DNA from: Anseranas semipalmata
Taxonomy: Eukaryota > Chordata > Aves > Anseriformes > Anseranatidae
Assembly: GCA_013399115.1 (NCBI GenBank)
Contig: VXAA01003152.1
Location: forward strand, 373,684-437,683
DNA: 64,000 nt
Direction: 5' to 3'
Shown: positions 37,905-50,000 of the stretch, in pieces
Numbering within the stretch: the stretch's first letter is position 1
Layout of the letters: each line of letters opens with the position of its first letter
Made by a program: the position numbers and the translations under genes
The notes under the pieces: model-generated
What the model was told of the DNA's origin: nothing
The model's database searches: none
The model's input: only the letters and a program-made list of their open reading frames with translations

Positions 37905-38438
37905 CTAGGAAGCAGCCAACCACCCACATTGCTGCTCATCACTCCCCCTTTCCCTCCGCACCACATCAGAACAGGGGATTAAAAAGGAACAGCAAGGCCA
38001 GAGAAACAGAAGGTGCTCCACACTGTCACAGGTACACCCCCAACAGGCCTGTGGCCTGTGGACAACCCACGCTGGGGCAGGCCCTTCCCTGAAATGACTG
38101 CAGCTCACACCACAGCAGCAGGAAAACTTGTCAGAAGGGAGGAACAGTGGAAGAAGTAAGAAAGGAGAGGCCGGAGGAAAGCACTACACCTTGACCCCAG
38201 CCTCCAGCACTCACAGAATTGACTGAGAGTAGCCTGTGGTGTTAATAAGGTGGGAGGAGATGAGCAAGCAGCGAGGAGAGATGTCTGGAGTGAAGTTGAG
38301 CCAGTGAAAGGGGGAGGAAAGGTACTTTCCCTAACTGCTTGTACTTCCTATTTTCTCCCCTGTCCGGCTCCAGGGAGGGGAAGTGAGTGACCCACCTCTG
38401 TGGGTGCTTGGCTGCCAGGTGGGACCAACCCACCACAA
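37905..38438 (+). mobile_element. Diverged ERVL-type LTR fragment
   Basis: This block, richer in G and C, shares wording and order with the solo LTR at 15983-16773. Shared segments are the GTGGACAACCCACGCTGGGG type repeat unit at about 38058-38075 that is typical of this LTR group, GAGTGAAGTTGAGCC at 38288-38302, and the closing part with GTCCGGCTCCAGGGAGGGGA, then GGTGGGACCAACCCACCACA ending at 38437. Compared with the first LTR it lacks the stretch that holds the AATAAA signal and the AAGTTGAGTCTG segment, which appears deleted. The 5' border is approximate. Both LTRs are in the plus orientation, 21 kb apart and different enough to be independent insertions rather than the two ends of one provirus. 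Confidence 0.72.
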
Positions 38439-41400
38439 CAGTTCCAGAATCCAAACCTAGATTATGAATTTCTATGTTCTGTTGTAGTTGAATGTGTTAG
38501 AGAAAGTGTGGAAAATCTTTTGCTCTTCATTTTCACTTGTTCGCTGTAACTAGGAAGGCTCATTTCTGTCATTAAAACATTGCAAGTTCTCTATACATAC
38601 ATGGATCTTAATACACTGCCAGAACAGCACAGGGAGAAATTATTTTTCAGGCAGACTAATACAGCTGCATTAGTTCTGTTGCTAAGGAGGGATAAGATTT
38701 AGGTCTAAAATTCTAAAATCTACTATATCATATACTCCTGAAATAGAATCCAGCTCCTAAAATATGCATATATTATGTATTATAGTTAGTTTTGTAATCT
38801 TGTGTGTATTTTTTGCTGTTTTGCCTTTTGTTGCAAATGATTTATTTGCTGATTCAGTAAGCCAGAACATCCCACTCTGCTATTTTTTCTGTAGACTGAA
38901 GAATTTTGCCCTTTTTATACAGATCTGCAGGGAACCTTAAGAAACATGCATTTTTTGTGTGTGTGTATTGTTTTTAACAATGGCAGACTCGAGGCTCAGG
39001 GAGAGGAGATTTTTATGGAATTGGAAAATGATTTGCAAGTAGCTCTGCATTAAAATGTTTCAGTCATCTTTGTTTCCCTGACTTCTCTCATAATTCAGAT
39101 TATCTGAATACAGATGGCTCAGACTTGCTGACAAGCATTCTAAATAAACAATTCCCCAATAAGATCGTATAAAAGTTTTTCTCTGTCTTTAACTTCTTTA
39201 CATTTCTGTGTTCTTTCTATTTCTTATATTGTCCTTTTCCCTATGTTCTCACCATTCAAATTCCAACTCATGACACTGTAGCATTATTGACATAATTGTC
39301 ATTGAATAGGAAGGCAAGCCAAGAAAACCTGCCCAAGAATCAATGAGTGTTAATAGTATGCACTCATTTTCAATTGATGCACACTTGTTTCATACCCTTT
39401 TTGATAATCCTTTTAGGCTGTTAACTCTTTCAGAAAAAATACTTTGGCATAGCTATATGGTGACTGCAGACATGCTTAATTACCCCTGTATTCTGGCCTT
39501 TAGGGCTAGCCAAGATGGAGGTGTGGTAGTTAACATGTGACCAACTTTGCACAATACTTGCCCCTGTATCTCAAATGTTTACATTTTTGTGTGTGTGTTT
39601 TTCCCCACTGTGAGCATTTATGTGACATAGTCATAATAGTGTTATTTTTTGTAGGCCAAACTAATTGCAAGACAAAATTGCCTCTCAGTGAGAGATGCAC
39701 ACTTTTTGGTGGTGAACATTATATTGCAAAACAGACATAATCATTTACAACAAAATACTATATTTTAGCAGTCTATGATCCCATTTGCAAGACAGGGACC
39801 TTTTAAAAACACAATGATAGAAAAATAAAGAAAACACTCAGAGGAGTTCTCTTTATATATAACACAGACAAGTTAGAAACGTGCTTACCATGAAATCCCA
39901 GGTATGTACAGACAGAAGAATAAATACCAGGTACCATGGGGTTATATTCTTATATTAGAACATGACTTTTTAAAAAACAGCATCTGATCTTATGCATTCA
40001 CTTAATTTTAAGCATGTGAGTCTCCTTGTCACTGTTAGAATTACTCCTGACCTCATTAAGCATGTATACTTGATTATCTAGATGTTCACTGAAGAATAGC
40101 CATTAGGTGGTGAATCTTAAAGTCTAATTTGGGAAACAAAATATTCTCATTTGGTCATAAATATATGCACCTTAAAGGTGTATGGAGTACTGCCTGTACA
40201 TTTTCATTTTAGTTTCATGACGAATGAATTTTTCTATCATAAAGTTGTTTATGTTGAATTCCTTCTGGGGTACTGGGAGACATCAAGATATCTGTATTTG
40301 AAAGTTGGTCAAAAGGGGTGGTGGTGTCAGGTCTGAACAGTGGGCAGTTATGACAGTCATGCCTTTCCAGGGACTAAAACAATTTCTATACAATCAACCA
40401 GGATGACAGTCAGTTTGCGTATTTTGGCTAAAATGTCAGAACGATTTTTCTATCCAGGTCACTGTCTTCGGAATGCTATTTAATTGAATTGATAGATTTT
40501 CAATATGTATTTTGGCAATTGCATTAGAGATTTGGGATTATTTTATGAATTTCCAGTTGAAGTTGTATAAATGTATAAACTAAAAACAACAGCTACATAA
40601 TATTAATTCTCAGCTGCTTGGGGAAACAATTTAGAATTTGGGAGCTACATCAGGTCTTTAGATCGTTCATTAATTTGGCATTCAAACTCCTGTAATCATC
40701 TTTTACCAGTAAACTTTTTGTGCTGATGCTAATTTGCTTGCACAGTCACTTGAGATCTCAGTTATTCTTAAAACAAATACATTAAACATCTTGGAAGTTA
40801 AGAGGCATTATTGTCATGAGCCAGTCAAGTCATTAAATCAACATCAGGTTACCAAGGAAGGTGTGATGTTTGTGATGATATTAAGGTGAGAAGGAGAGTA
40901 ATGATAATCTGAACAGTGAATGTATAAACAAATCATATTGTATACACTGTACTTAGGAAACCAATACAATTTAAAGCAATCAGTGAAAAAAAATACACAG
41001 GAAAGCAAATAATAAAAAAATTGGATGTCCTTCAACAGAAATAGAAAATGAATGCTGAAAAAGAGATGTGCGAACAGTAAGACGCTAGTGCCCTATTTAG
41101 TAAAAACAGTATTCTTTTCCTTCAACTGAGCCCTCTAGAATAATTCTAGATATTTAATGTAATAACTCTGTTGACAGATTTCTTCTTTACAAATTTCCTT
41201 TCTACCCAATAGGGAATTTGACAATTTTAAGGTGAAAGTGCGTAGATGAATGATAAGAAGAGTGGCCCCAGGAGACAGATTTTTTTTAGTTTAATCTTGC
41301 TCTGCTACCAGTTTGCTCTTTTGTGAACAAATCATGACAGAATATAATCCAGAGCATCAAGGTATCAAGTTTTTAAGCAACGTAGACTATAAACTCCTAT

Positions 41401-41643
41401 TGATTTTAGTGAACATTGGTTTCAATTGGTTGGGCCTGGGTATATCTAGTAATACATACTTTATTGGAAAAAGCAGGTTCTTAGAATATTGCTGGGAATA
41501 TTAACCATATGTTGGATTGCAATGGATTGGATTACAGTGTAATTCTACAGTGGTGTAGTTCTATCCAGTTCAGAAGATAGAATTGCTTGGGAATTTTCTG
41601 ACAGTGTTTCCTATCATTCAAATAGACAATTTATTGAAAATGT
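38439..41643. other. Unique AT-rich non-coding DNA, no gene seen
   Basis: No recognisable coding or TE content. A short GT tract is present at about 38957-38969. Confidence 0.55.
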
Positions 41644-41691
41644 ATTTTATTTTATTTTATTTTATTTTATTTTATTTTATTTTATTTTATT
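41644..41691 (+). repeat. (ATTTT)n pentanucleotide microsatellite
   Basis: About nine and a half perfect ATTTT units without interruption. Perfect arrays of this length are usually length-polymorphic. The array produces an artificial ILF-repeat frame. Confidence 0.97.
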
Positions 41692-42007
41692 TCCATATTA
41701 ACCTAACAATTTCAAAGCAATGTTCTTTAAGAAGGTGTTTGTTATTCCTGTTGGAATTCTTCTTTCTTCCTTTTTTTTTTTTCTTTTGTGTGTATGTACA
41801 TAATAAATAGTATAGTTCAGGTCTTCATTTGAACAGAGTACAGTAACCATTGGGTTGAGATTCTTTTTCTTTTGTTTGTTTAATGGTGTACATGAAGTAG
41901 ATAAATGACAAGATGTAAGGCATTCTGCAGAATAGTTGGGTTTTAAGGCTACTCAGGTTCAATGCTGCTCTAATGTGCAGGAAAAATTCTATCATATCAC
42001 AAATGAA

Positions 42008-42029
42008 TGCCTTAACAGCTGTTAAGGCA
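42008..42029. repeat. Perfect 22-bp palindrome
   Basis: TGCCTTAACAG is followed immediately by its exact reverse complement CTGTTAAGGCA, with no spacer. The centre is CAGCTG, an E-box and PvuII-type hexamer. Perfect dyads of this length are expected far less than once in a window of this size. Confidence 0.97.
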
Positions 42030-42950
42030 ACCTGATCTTGTTTCCTGAAACTGTTTATGCATTACAATTCATGTGTAGAGTTACCCCAAAATACAGTTAC
42101 CCCAAATAAATCAGAAGATAGGAGAAAGATTCAGCCCAAATGAGAAAATCTTCATATTTACCTCTTTTTGTTTTGAAACTTACCTGTGAACAGATACATT
42201 TTCTCACCTCAGCTGTACTCAGTTTTTCTCACAACTAATTTAGCCTGTTGAAGCATTTTTAGACTTCTTTCACTCAAATCTCCTCTTTTCCATCTTTGAC
42301 AGTTTTCAGGTCTAGAAAAAAATCTTGAGGTGACCTACTCTATAGCAGCATACCTGTACAGGAGAAATTTCCAACGTTGTAATTAGTAACATCACTGCAA
42401 TCTCCCAGTGTAGATGTTCTTTGCAGATGTAATGTGAGACATCAGTTTCTGACTTAATCTTAAATGACATTGATATAATTACTGTACTGCAAATTCCCCT
42501 AATGCAGATATGCCTTAAATTTGTCAGATCAGTCAGTGGATCCTGCAGGTTGGAAAGACATCCTTGGGAAATGATGACTTGAAAAAAACAAAAAAAAATT
42601 ACCAAGCCTTAATGGCTGTTCTGGTGGACCAGATCAGGGTGACAAAACAAATATTCTGAGAACAGGTCTTCAGCTAAAATTGAAGGTAAAAGCCAATGTT
42701 CTGAATAATTTTGGAGTTAAGAGCCAGCTCATTCTGTAGGCTTTCACACTAAGATGGAGTGCTGCCTTTTTTTAAAATAAAATCTGAATATTAGGTCCAC
42801 ACTATTCAGAGCTCAAGGACTTGTCATTTGAAGTAGATTAGATTGATCTGCCCAAAACAAATATATTTTTTTTCTGACAAAGTGCTAATAAACCCTTCTG
42901 GCAGTCACTAAGTTCTCCTTTCAAGATCCTACTGTTTGGTTGTTTTTTTT

Positions 42951-42970
42951 TTGTTGTTGTTGTTGTTGTT
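42951..42970 (+). repeat. (TTG)n microsatellite
   Basis: Six to seven TTG units between two T runs. Confidence 0.92.
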
Positions 42971-43574
42971 TTTTTGTAGTGATGAAATTTACAGAGAACT
43001 GTTATAAGGTTCTAATTGAATTTCACAGAAGTAGCCCTGGAGTGACCCAAAATAGGGAAAAACAATCCTCAAAGCTAGCCTCTGTGGAACCAACGATTAA
43101 AAACGCTAAGTGGGAAAGAGAGGTCTAAGTTAGAAATAATCAGCATGAGACTTAATGAAGATTTTTGAGATAAGTTAAAGTTGATAAAGCCTACAAGATA
43201 TAAGGTGGATGAAAAGATTCACAACAACAGAAAAGTGTTTATTAAAACACCTTTTAAGAAACCTTGGGAAATAACAAAAGCTGCCTTTAAAGGTTCCTAT
43301 TAAAATAAAGCCTGGGTGATTTAGATAATTTTGCCACCTGCAGCTTTAACAGAACTTTTTGCTTAGCTCTTATCGCAAGGTTTAGTTCACTTTGAAGAAC
43401 TTTAAAAATCATTGTCATAAGTCTTTTTATAAAGTTGGTGAATAAAGAGCTACATAAATCCCATTTTCAATAACTTTAAACAGACCTGAAGTGAGGTAAC
43501 AAACTCTCCTGTATGTGTCAGGGTAATTTCTGAGTCTCAGACTAGCATTCTGATCAATCACGCTAGATAAAAGA

Positions 43575-43601
43575 TATGAAATCTAACTTTGAGATTTCAT
43601 A
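43575..43601. repeat. Short hairpin, 10-bp perfect arms
   Basis: Arms TATGAAATCT and AGATTTCATA are separated by a 7-base loop. The size is modest for AT-rich DNA and no function is claimed. Confidence 0.7.
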
Positions 43602-43770
43602 CGTTATATGCAGACTGTTCCTACCTTTTGGATATCAGTCATTTCAGTTCCTGGTCCATGATACAGCCCTTGGTATGTTGTAAGTCCATGCTGGGGTAAG
43701 ATCTGAACATAGGATGGCTTCCTCCTCCCTCTCTCCTTTCTTGGGCAGATGAGGAGTCATCGCAACCATG

Positions 43771-43818
43771 ACTCAAGCTCGAACTCAACCAACTCAGCAA
43801 GCTCAACCAAGCTCAAAC
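43771..43818 (+). repeat. Degenerate CTCAAC/CTCAAG tandem
   Basis: CTCAA followed by GCT, GAA, CCAA or ACC recurs about six times in 48 bases. It is an imperfect minisatellite-like patch. Confidence 0.65.
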
Positions 43819-45528
43819 AGTAGATGAGAGGCAGTTCTTTGCCACATCTAGTAAAGATTTTAACTTTGTATTGGAACTGGAAAACATTTGCAAATAAGAC
43901 AGTCAAAGTCAGTGCTGAAAGCTGGAATGATTATCAGTTACTGGAACGATTACGGTGTCTGAGAGTCACAGCCTCTAGTCAGGTCTCTGTCTTACCAGGA
44001 GTTGGACAAAGGACAAAAAGCCTAAGCTGTGCATTTCCTTGTGACTAGTACAAAAGTCTTCAATTTCTCTGATGTGGTTTCAATATATAGAAAATGCTTT
44101 ATTGCCTTTCTTCATTTTGATTAAGAGGATACAGTGTAAGGTATTTCTTTGTGCCTAGCACTGGCTGAAATGTGAGTCAAAGAATTAGCTGTCTGCAGAG
44201 TTGAGTAACATGATTAATGTGGGCTGGGAAAACCTGTAAACAAGGTAAGAGGCTGTGTGCACTGGTTAGCAGGTCACTTTTTGCTAAGCTGAGAGGAGGT
44301 GAGCCAGCCTTGAGGCTGAGTGGCAGGAACTACAGTAGGTACAATGCTCACCTGTGCACTTACGCATCTTCCAGGTGTGAGCTGGCTTGTGTCCTGTCAG
44401 TTCAGGATATGGCTAAAGCAGGTAGATAGCTGTATGCTGCGAAGTATGCCTAACAAAGTCATTGCTTATTAGTTATCATGTTATACTTCAACTGTATAAG
44501 ACAATTATATTAAACAATTATCAGCATAAACTTTCTGTCAGCCTCTGGTCAACTGCACGTTTTTGGTGCATGTTTTCCAACTGTTACTCACTCCTTGACT
44601 TAAGGGTTCCGTAGCTGCAGCACCCTGTTTCTAACTCTGCCTCTTAAATTAGCTGGAAATTCAGACAGGTATGGAGATGGTGCCTGTCTTTCAGAGCTAC
44701 AAAGGAGAGATGTATGTTATCTTAAGTCTGTGGTTTGCCTGTTGGTTTCTGACACTAGACTGAGGAATTCAATTCTCATCTGTAACATTCTCCAATTGCT
44801 TGGGCCATAAAATAGGGATGGTTGATTTGAAAACTGATTTTGGATTTTGCTCTCAAGATTGGCAAAGGAAATAGCTTATTGTTGCTGACCTTTATGACAG
44901 CCTGTGAAGCCTCAGCATTTGAGCTGATTCATGAGAAAAGCTAAGGTGAAGAGATGGCACAGGAATGGATTTTCACTCTGGGAAAATATGCTTTGTGTGT
45001 GAGAAAGTGGAAAATGTATGTTTTTTGAGCAGAGAATGTTTGTTCATTTGCTTTTTGTGCTTCTGTTGGTCTTCAGTCTAATTACTTTGTCAAGGTCAGC
45101 TAGAGCCTAAGACCTTCATCTTAATGTTTGGTAGGCTGACATAGATAAAACAAATAACTATACCATTTTGTTAATGCTGTTTCAAAAACCAGTATTCTCT
45201 TGAGCTTTGTCCTGTCTCAAAGTTTTCTACTTCAGCAGCCACAGACTATCACCACTTACCATCTCAGTTTGCATTATGCCTGCTGAAGCCAGGTGATGGG
45301 GGGAGGCTAGAAGGGTAAGCTTATTGCACTTTCAGCATCCCTCACATTCCTAGTAATACTTTATGTAGTCCTCACCCACTCTTCCCCCAGCTGTGCAGCA
45401 TCAGTGAAGCTAAATCTCTGACTGGACAAACATTAGTAGTGATTGTTTTAAATGTTTTACTATTTCAGTACATTTTGCATCAGTGTTATAGAAATCCTAT
45501 ACTTTTTTTGAAGTCAAAGGTAGTATGC

Positions 45529-45547
45529 TGTGTGTGTGTGTGTGTGT
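45529..45547 (+). repeat. (TG)n dinucleotide microsatellite
   Basis: Nine and a half uninterrupted TG units. Confidence 0.93.
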
Positions 45548-46981
45548 TTTAACAGACAGAAATATAAATCACAATCCAATACTGCTGAGTTGAGATAGAT
45601 AAATATTGTGGGTATAGCTAAGCTTCCATTACCCACACTGTAGAGCTAAAAGCCTTCCTTAGCCATGTGGTTGTCATATAACAAAGCCAAGAAAGTCAAT
45701 CTGATTTGAATTAATTAACGAAAGACTAAATTAATTTAAATCCTTTCTGACATTAAAGAAGTATGCTAATTGATATCTAATTTTCTCTATATATCTTGTT
45801 TCATGTCAGTTAGAGACCCACATTTCGTTGCTAATAATATATTAATTTTATATGTATTGTTGATGCAATTTTGAGGATATTACGATGGCAGCTGAATTTT
45901 CTTGTGAATGGATCAAATCATAAAAAGGGTCCTTGTAGCAGTCAGTTGATTCTTACTGTACAATAAATGCCTGTTAACTGAAGTACAAATTAAATACTTA
46001 TTTGCAACACATAAAACAAAGCATTAAGTACAAAAAAAAAATGTGCTGCATTATATACTCACAACGTGGAACTGAAAATAGGCAGCTTCAGAGCATGTTA
46101 AATATCCTTAGCAGCCTGCTAAAATATGACATGGGAAACAGTTTACACTTGAGCAATTATCTGATAAGAACCAGTGCTCACAGTGAACCTATTGCAGTAT
46201 GTGTACATAGATAGTGTATATATACTCGAGCACATGTAAAGACCCACACAAGGGCACAGTATATGTCTGCTTCTTTATGTACGTAATAAAACAAAAGTTC
46301 ATAATATGGATGAAAATTCAGTAAGTATATAAAAAACAGAGATGGCAGATAACAGAGGATATTAATAAAGAGTGTTTTAGTCTACCTTTATGGCGATGTA
46401 TATTTTCTGTAAAGTCAGTGGAAGCCTATTGAAACACAGCTGAAGTAACACACTGGTGAATTAAGTTTTAAAGCATTGTTGATGATTGGGATTTATTGCT
46501 CCTCATTCATTTAATACAAATAAATATAAAATAAGCAGGCTTTTATATCAGTATCGTTCAGTCAGCTTGTTTAGTCTGTCTTTTCAGACTCAAAGAATAT
46601 TTTCTGTTCCTTTGGCACATTGGGAGAGAGGGTGTATGCCTTCCTTTTGAGATGTACTGAAAATGTGAAAAGCATATCTGCAGTGATTATTTGTCAGGTA
46701 GTAAGAGACTATATAGATGAGGGCATTGAATGAAAGCTCTTCTAAGTCCCCTTAGATTACATGAGCTGCCATTTAAGGAATGCTTCCAAAGTAGGCTGAC
46801 ATCTTTGATTATCCAGCCTTTTGAGCCAGGCCAAGTTCTCAGCTGGCATAAATCAGCATAGCCCCTCTGAAACACACAGTGCAGTGCTGACTTTAAGCAG
46901 CTGCAGTTCTGGCCCTGCCAGATCCATAGGTTTCTGCTCTATATTTATTTATTTATCTTTTGTTCCAGCTGCTAAACTAAG

Positions 46982-47035
46982 AAACAAACAAACAAACAAA
47001 CAAACAACAACAACAACAAAGAAAAAACAAAAAAC
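46982..47035 (+). repeat. (AAAC)n then (AAC)n compound microsatellite
   Basis: About six AAAC units pass directly into about five AAC units and then an A-rich end. A compound array of this kind probably arose by slippage on an A-rich seed. Confidence 0.93.
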
Positions 47036-50000
47036 CCGCATCTTTAGTTGCCTTGTTTCTCTGTCTCCAAATAAATGACAGTCAGATCTTGCAAGAGAAA
47101 GTAGGTAGTTGCAAATAGAGGTGGTGCTACCCACTTTACTGCTACAATATTTAATATAGTCCATTGAAATGGTGGAAATGATACTCACTGATTATTTGTT
47201 AAGAAATGATCAGAGGTATTTAGAATAGGTGATGATACTTAGGAGGATATAACAGCTTTTATAAAAAATTAGAGCAGCCGTTAGGTGATCTGATTATGTT
47301 AGCTGCCAAAAGCCCTCAGGGAAGTCCTTTCACTCCATCTGTGCAGGCAGAAAGATGAGAATTGGCATGGGAGCTGTTACTCTGGCTCAACATCACTTTA
47401 TACTGAGACAAACCTCTTGTGATTATTCAGGAAGGTCTGAGAGTAAGCTGGATGGGAAACTGTTTTCTCTTCCCAGTTATAATTTAACCACATAGAGAAA
47501 TGTTGTCACTTGGATGGGAATTTTAAAATCTGGAAATATCAAACTGAATAAAATTGTAGGAGTCTGCCGACCAAAGCTAAAGCAATGGCTATAATTTATT
47601 TATGTGTGAGTATAAACATACTAATCTAGAACTGACAGTGGTGATAGACATTAATGACCAATACATTTCTCTTCCAAGTTAAGTATCCCATTTTCATTAA
47701 ATGTTCAAAAGCTTAAAAAAGCTAAGCCAGGAAAAGAAACCTTTCATTATCATAGTTAAAAACAGGCTATCCTCTACCTCCATTTAGTACTGAGATGTAG
47801 GAGGACATAAGTCTGAAACAGGCAGGATGCAGGCCAATGAGCAGGGCTCTGTTGTTATGTATTTAGAGGTTCCTGGATTCCTCCAGATGACGAATACCAC
47901 AGTTTGTATGTGAGAAAATCTAGGTATTTTGTGTTTCTTAACAACTGACATAATACAGAAAAGCTGGGGGAGTGGCTATGAAAACATTCTGTTTGGGGCT
48001 GTATTGAGAGTAATAATTCTTTTGCTTTCCAAAAAGAAAAGAAAACTTAACCAGAAAATGCTGCTTTACATCATCAGACTTACTTGTTGTATTAACAGCT
48101 CTCTAACGTGTGATGTTTGTTTTAAATGACAGTCTGTGTTCTGTTTTTGGAATGCCTCACGGAATTTACATTGACTTTATCTTCAGACACAAGTAGTCCG
48201 TCTGCAGGTTGAACTTGATCTCACAGATTGCATATGTCCTACCGACACTTTTGCTCTTTCCTGACCTAAATAAGGTTGCCATCTTATTGTCTAGGAAAAT
48301 GTGCATAGAAGGCAACATTTAGTCTCCCTGTTTTGGGCATATGCACTGTCATCATTCCTTTGAATTCTCTAATTCAATGCCATGCACTATTTCCTGGGTG
48401 AATGCTGTAATAATTCTGTCTTTATTTGCATTTGTAAAAACATCCTTTGACACTGTGAAAAAGTTATCTGGAAGGAAGAGAATAAGACGATATGTTTTCT
48501 TTGCCTTTTCTGATTCAGGGAAAAAAATGAACCATTTTGATTCTAAGGGCATAAAAAGGAAGTGCAGTTTGGGTATCAGTTGCAGGTTTAACAGCTGCTA
48601 ATCTCACCCATGAGGTTATCAGCTGCTGGGTGATCCTTTTTAAATCACCTTTGATACCACTGCAGGCCTAGTGAAGCATACACTGTTACTAGCGTTGCCT
48701 GTGAGAATGAATATTATTCACAGCTATCGAATTCATGCTAAAACAATATAGCTCCATTCAGGCAAGTATATTTCCTTATTTCTGAAAAGGATTTATCTTT
48801 ATGTTTCAACAGTGCAAACAACTAAGACCAGAAATGTGCTAATTTCTAAAGGTTGAAAGTCATAATCCCTGCTCATGGGAGTGATCCATATTCGAATGCT
48901 TCAACAGTTTCACTCTGAGTACAATTACCTGAGTTAAATAAGGAGAATCAGTCCTTCAATAAACTAGTAAGTAACTGAAACATATTCAAGCAATAATGGC
49001 TTTAAAGTTTGAAGTACATTTTGTTCACAGTTGAAATTTTCAGAGACTGAAAAAATAGAGCTTAGAAACCTACCTGTTGAATTTAGATCTATTTGTAAAA
49101 AACACCCATTGCAAGAGGATTTATACAGCTAGTTAAAATATGGTGCTACGTGCCCTGATGTTGCCATGCATAACTGGTAAATGCAGCAAGTGTATGTGAA
49201 TGCTGTGCATCTGATCTCAGGTTTCCCGTGTGGAAACCATGGAGTAAGCAGAGCTACCATCCCTGCAGCAGTGGTCACCAGCAGGATAAGAGGAATGCTG
49301 CCAGACGGCTGATATGAAAAGGGAAAGTGAGGGTCCATTTCTCTGCTATCACAATGAAGGCCTGAGATGAGAATTTGTCCCTTGTAAAGTAAATAAATTT
49401 TATATTTTTTTAATAGTCTCAAAATAAATTAATCAGTCTTGTTTCTGCATTTATTATTCATTTGCTGGTAAAATTTTATTTATACAGGTCATATTTGATG
49501 AAAAAAGTTATAATGAAGCATAACATTTTTGAAAAGTAACTGAAAGTTGTGGCTTTGGCTTCATGCTAAATGATAACTTTGGGTAAAAAATACAAAACAA
49601 TATTAAGTACTGGCATTTTAAATTTTTTCTTAAAATGGAATTTCCAGGAACATTTCACTTCAAACACAAACGATACCTTTCATTTTTGCTTTGAAAATTT
49701 ATTTTTTTATGCTTAAATTCAAATACAAGTATTTAAAAAAACAACTCAAAATACATTTCAAATGAATTTTTTTTTTTTAAAAAAAAGCTATTGCATTTTG
49801 AGAGTGCTGACCATGTCAGAAGGCTTTATTCCAATCTTTGTAGAGATAGAAAGTTGTTAGAATTTTAACCGCTCATGAATGTTTTTATTTCATCAGCATC
49901 TCCCACCACGGAATGAAAAGAATCAAAACATAATGAAACAGAACAAAACAAAATAAAACCCAACCCAAACCTAGCCAGTCCTGTTTGAGTTACACAGGAG

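Larger units (their letters stand above)
41692..46981. other. Unique non-coding DNA with simple repeats, no gene seen
   Basis: No domain-bearing frame was recognised. Contents include a perfect palindrome at 42008-42029, a (TTG)n tract at 42951-42970, a hairpin with 10-bp arms TATGAAATCT/AGATTTCATA at 43575-43601, a CTCAA-type degenerate tandem at 43771-43818, and a TG repeat at 45529-45547. Confidence 0.55.

Noticed and set aside
15983..38438. The two LTRs as ends of one 22-kb provirus
   Set aside because: They are strongly diverged from each other, the second lacks a central segment, and the DNA between them has no retroviral gag, pol or env wording.
41583..41810. ILFYF-repeat frame
   Set aside because: It is a direct translation of the ATTTT microsatellite.
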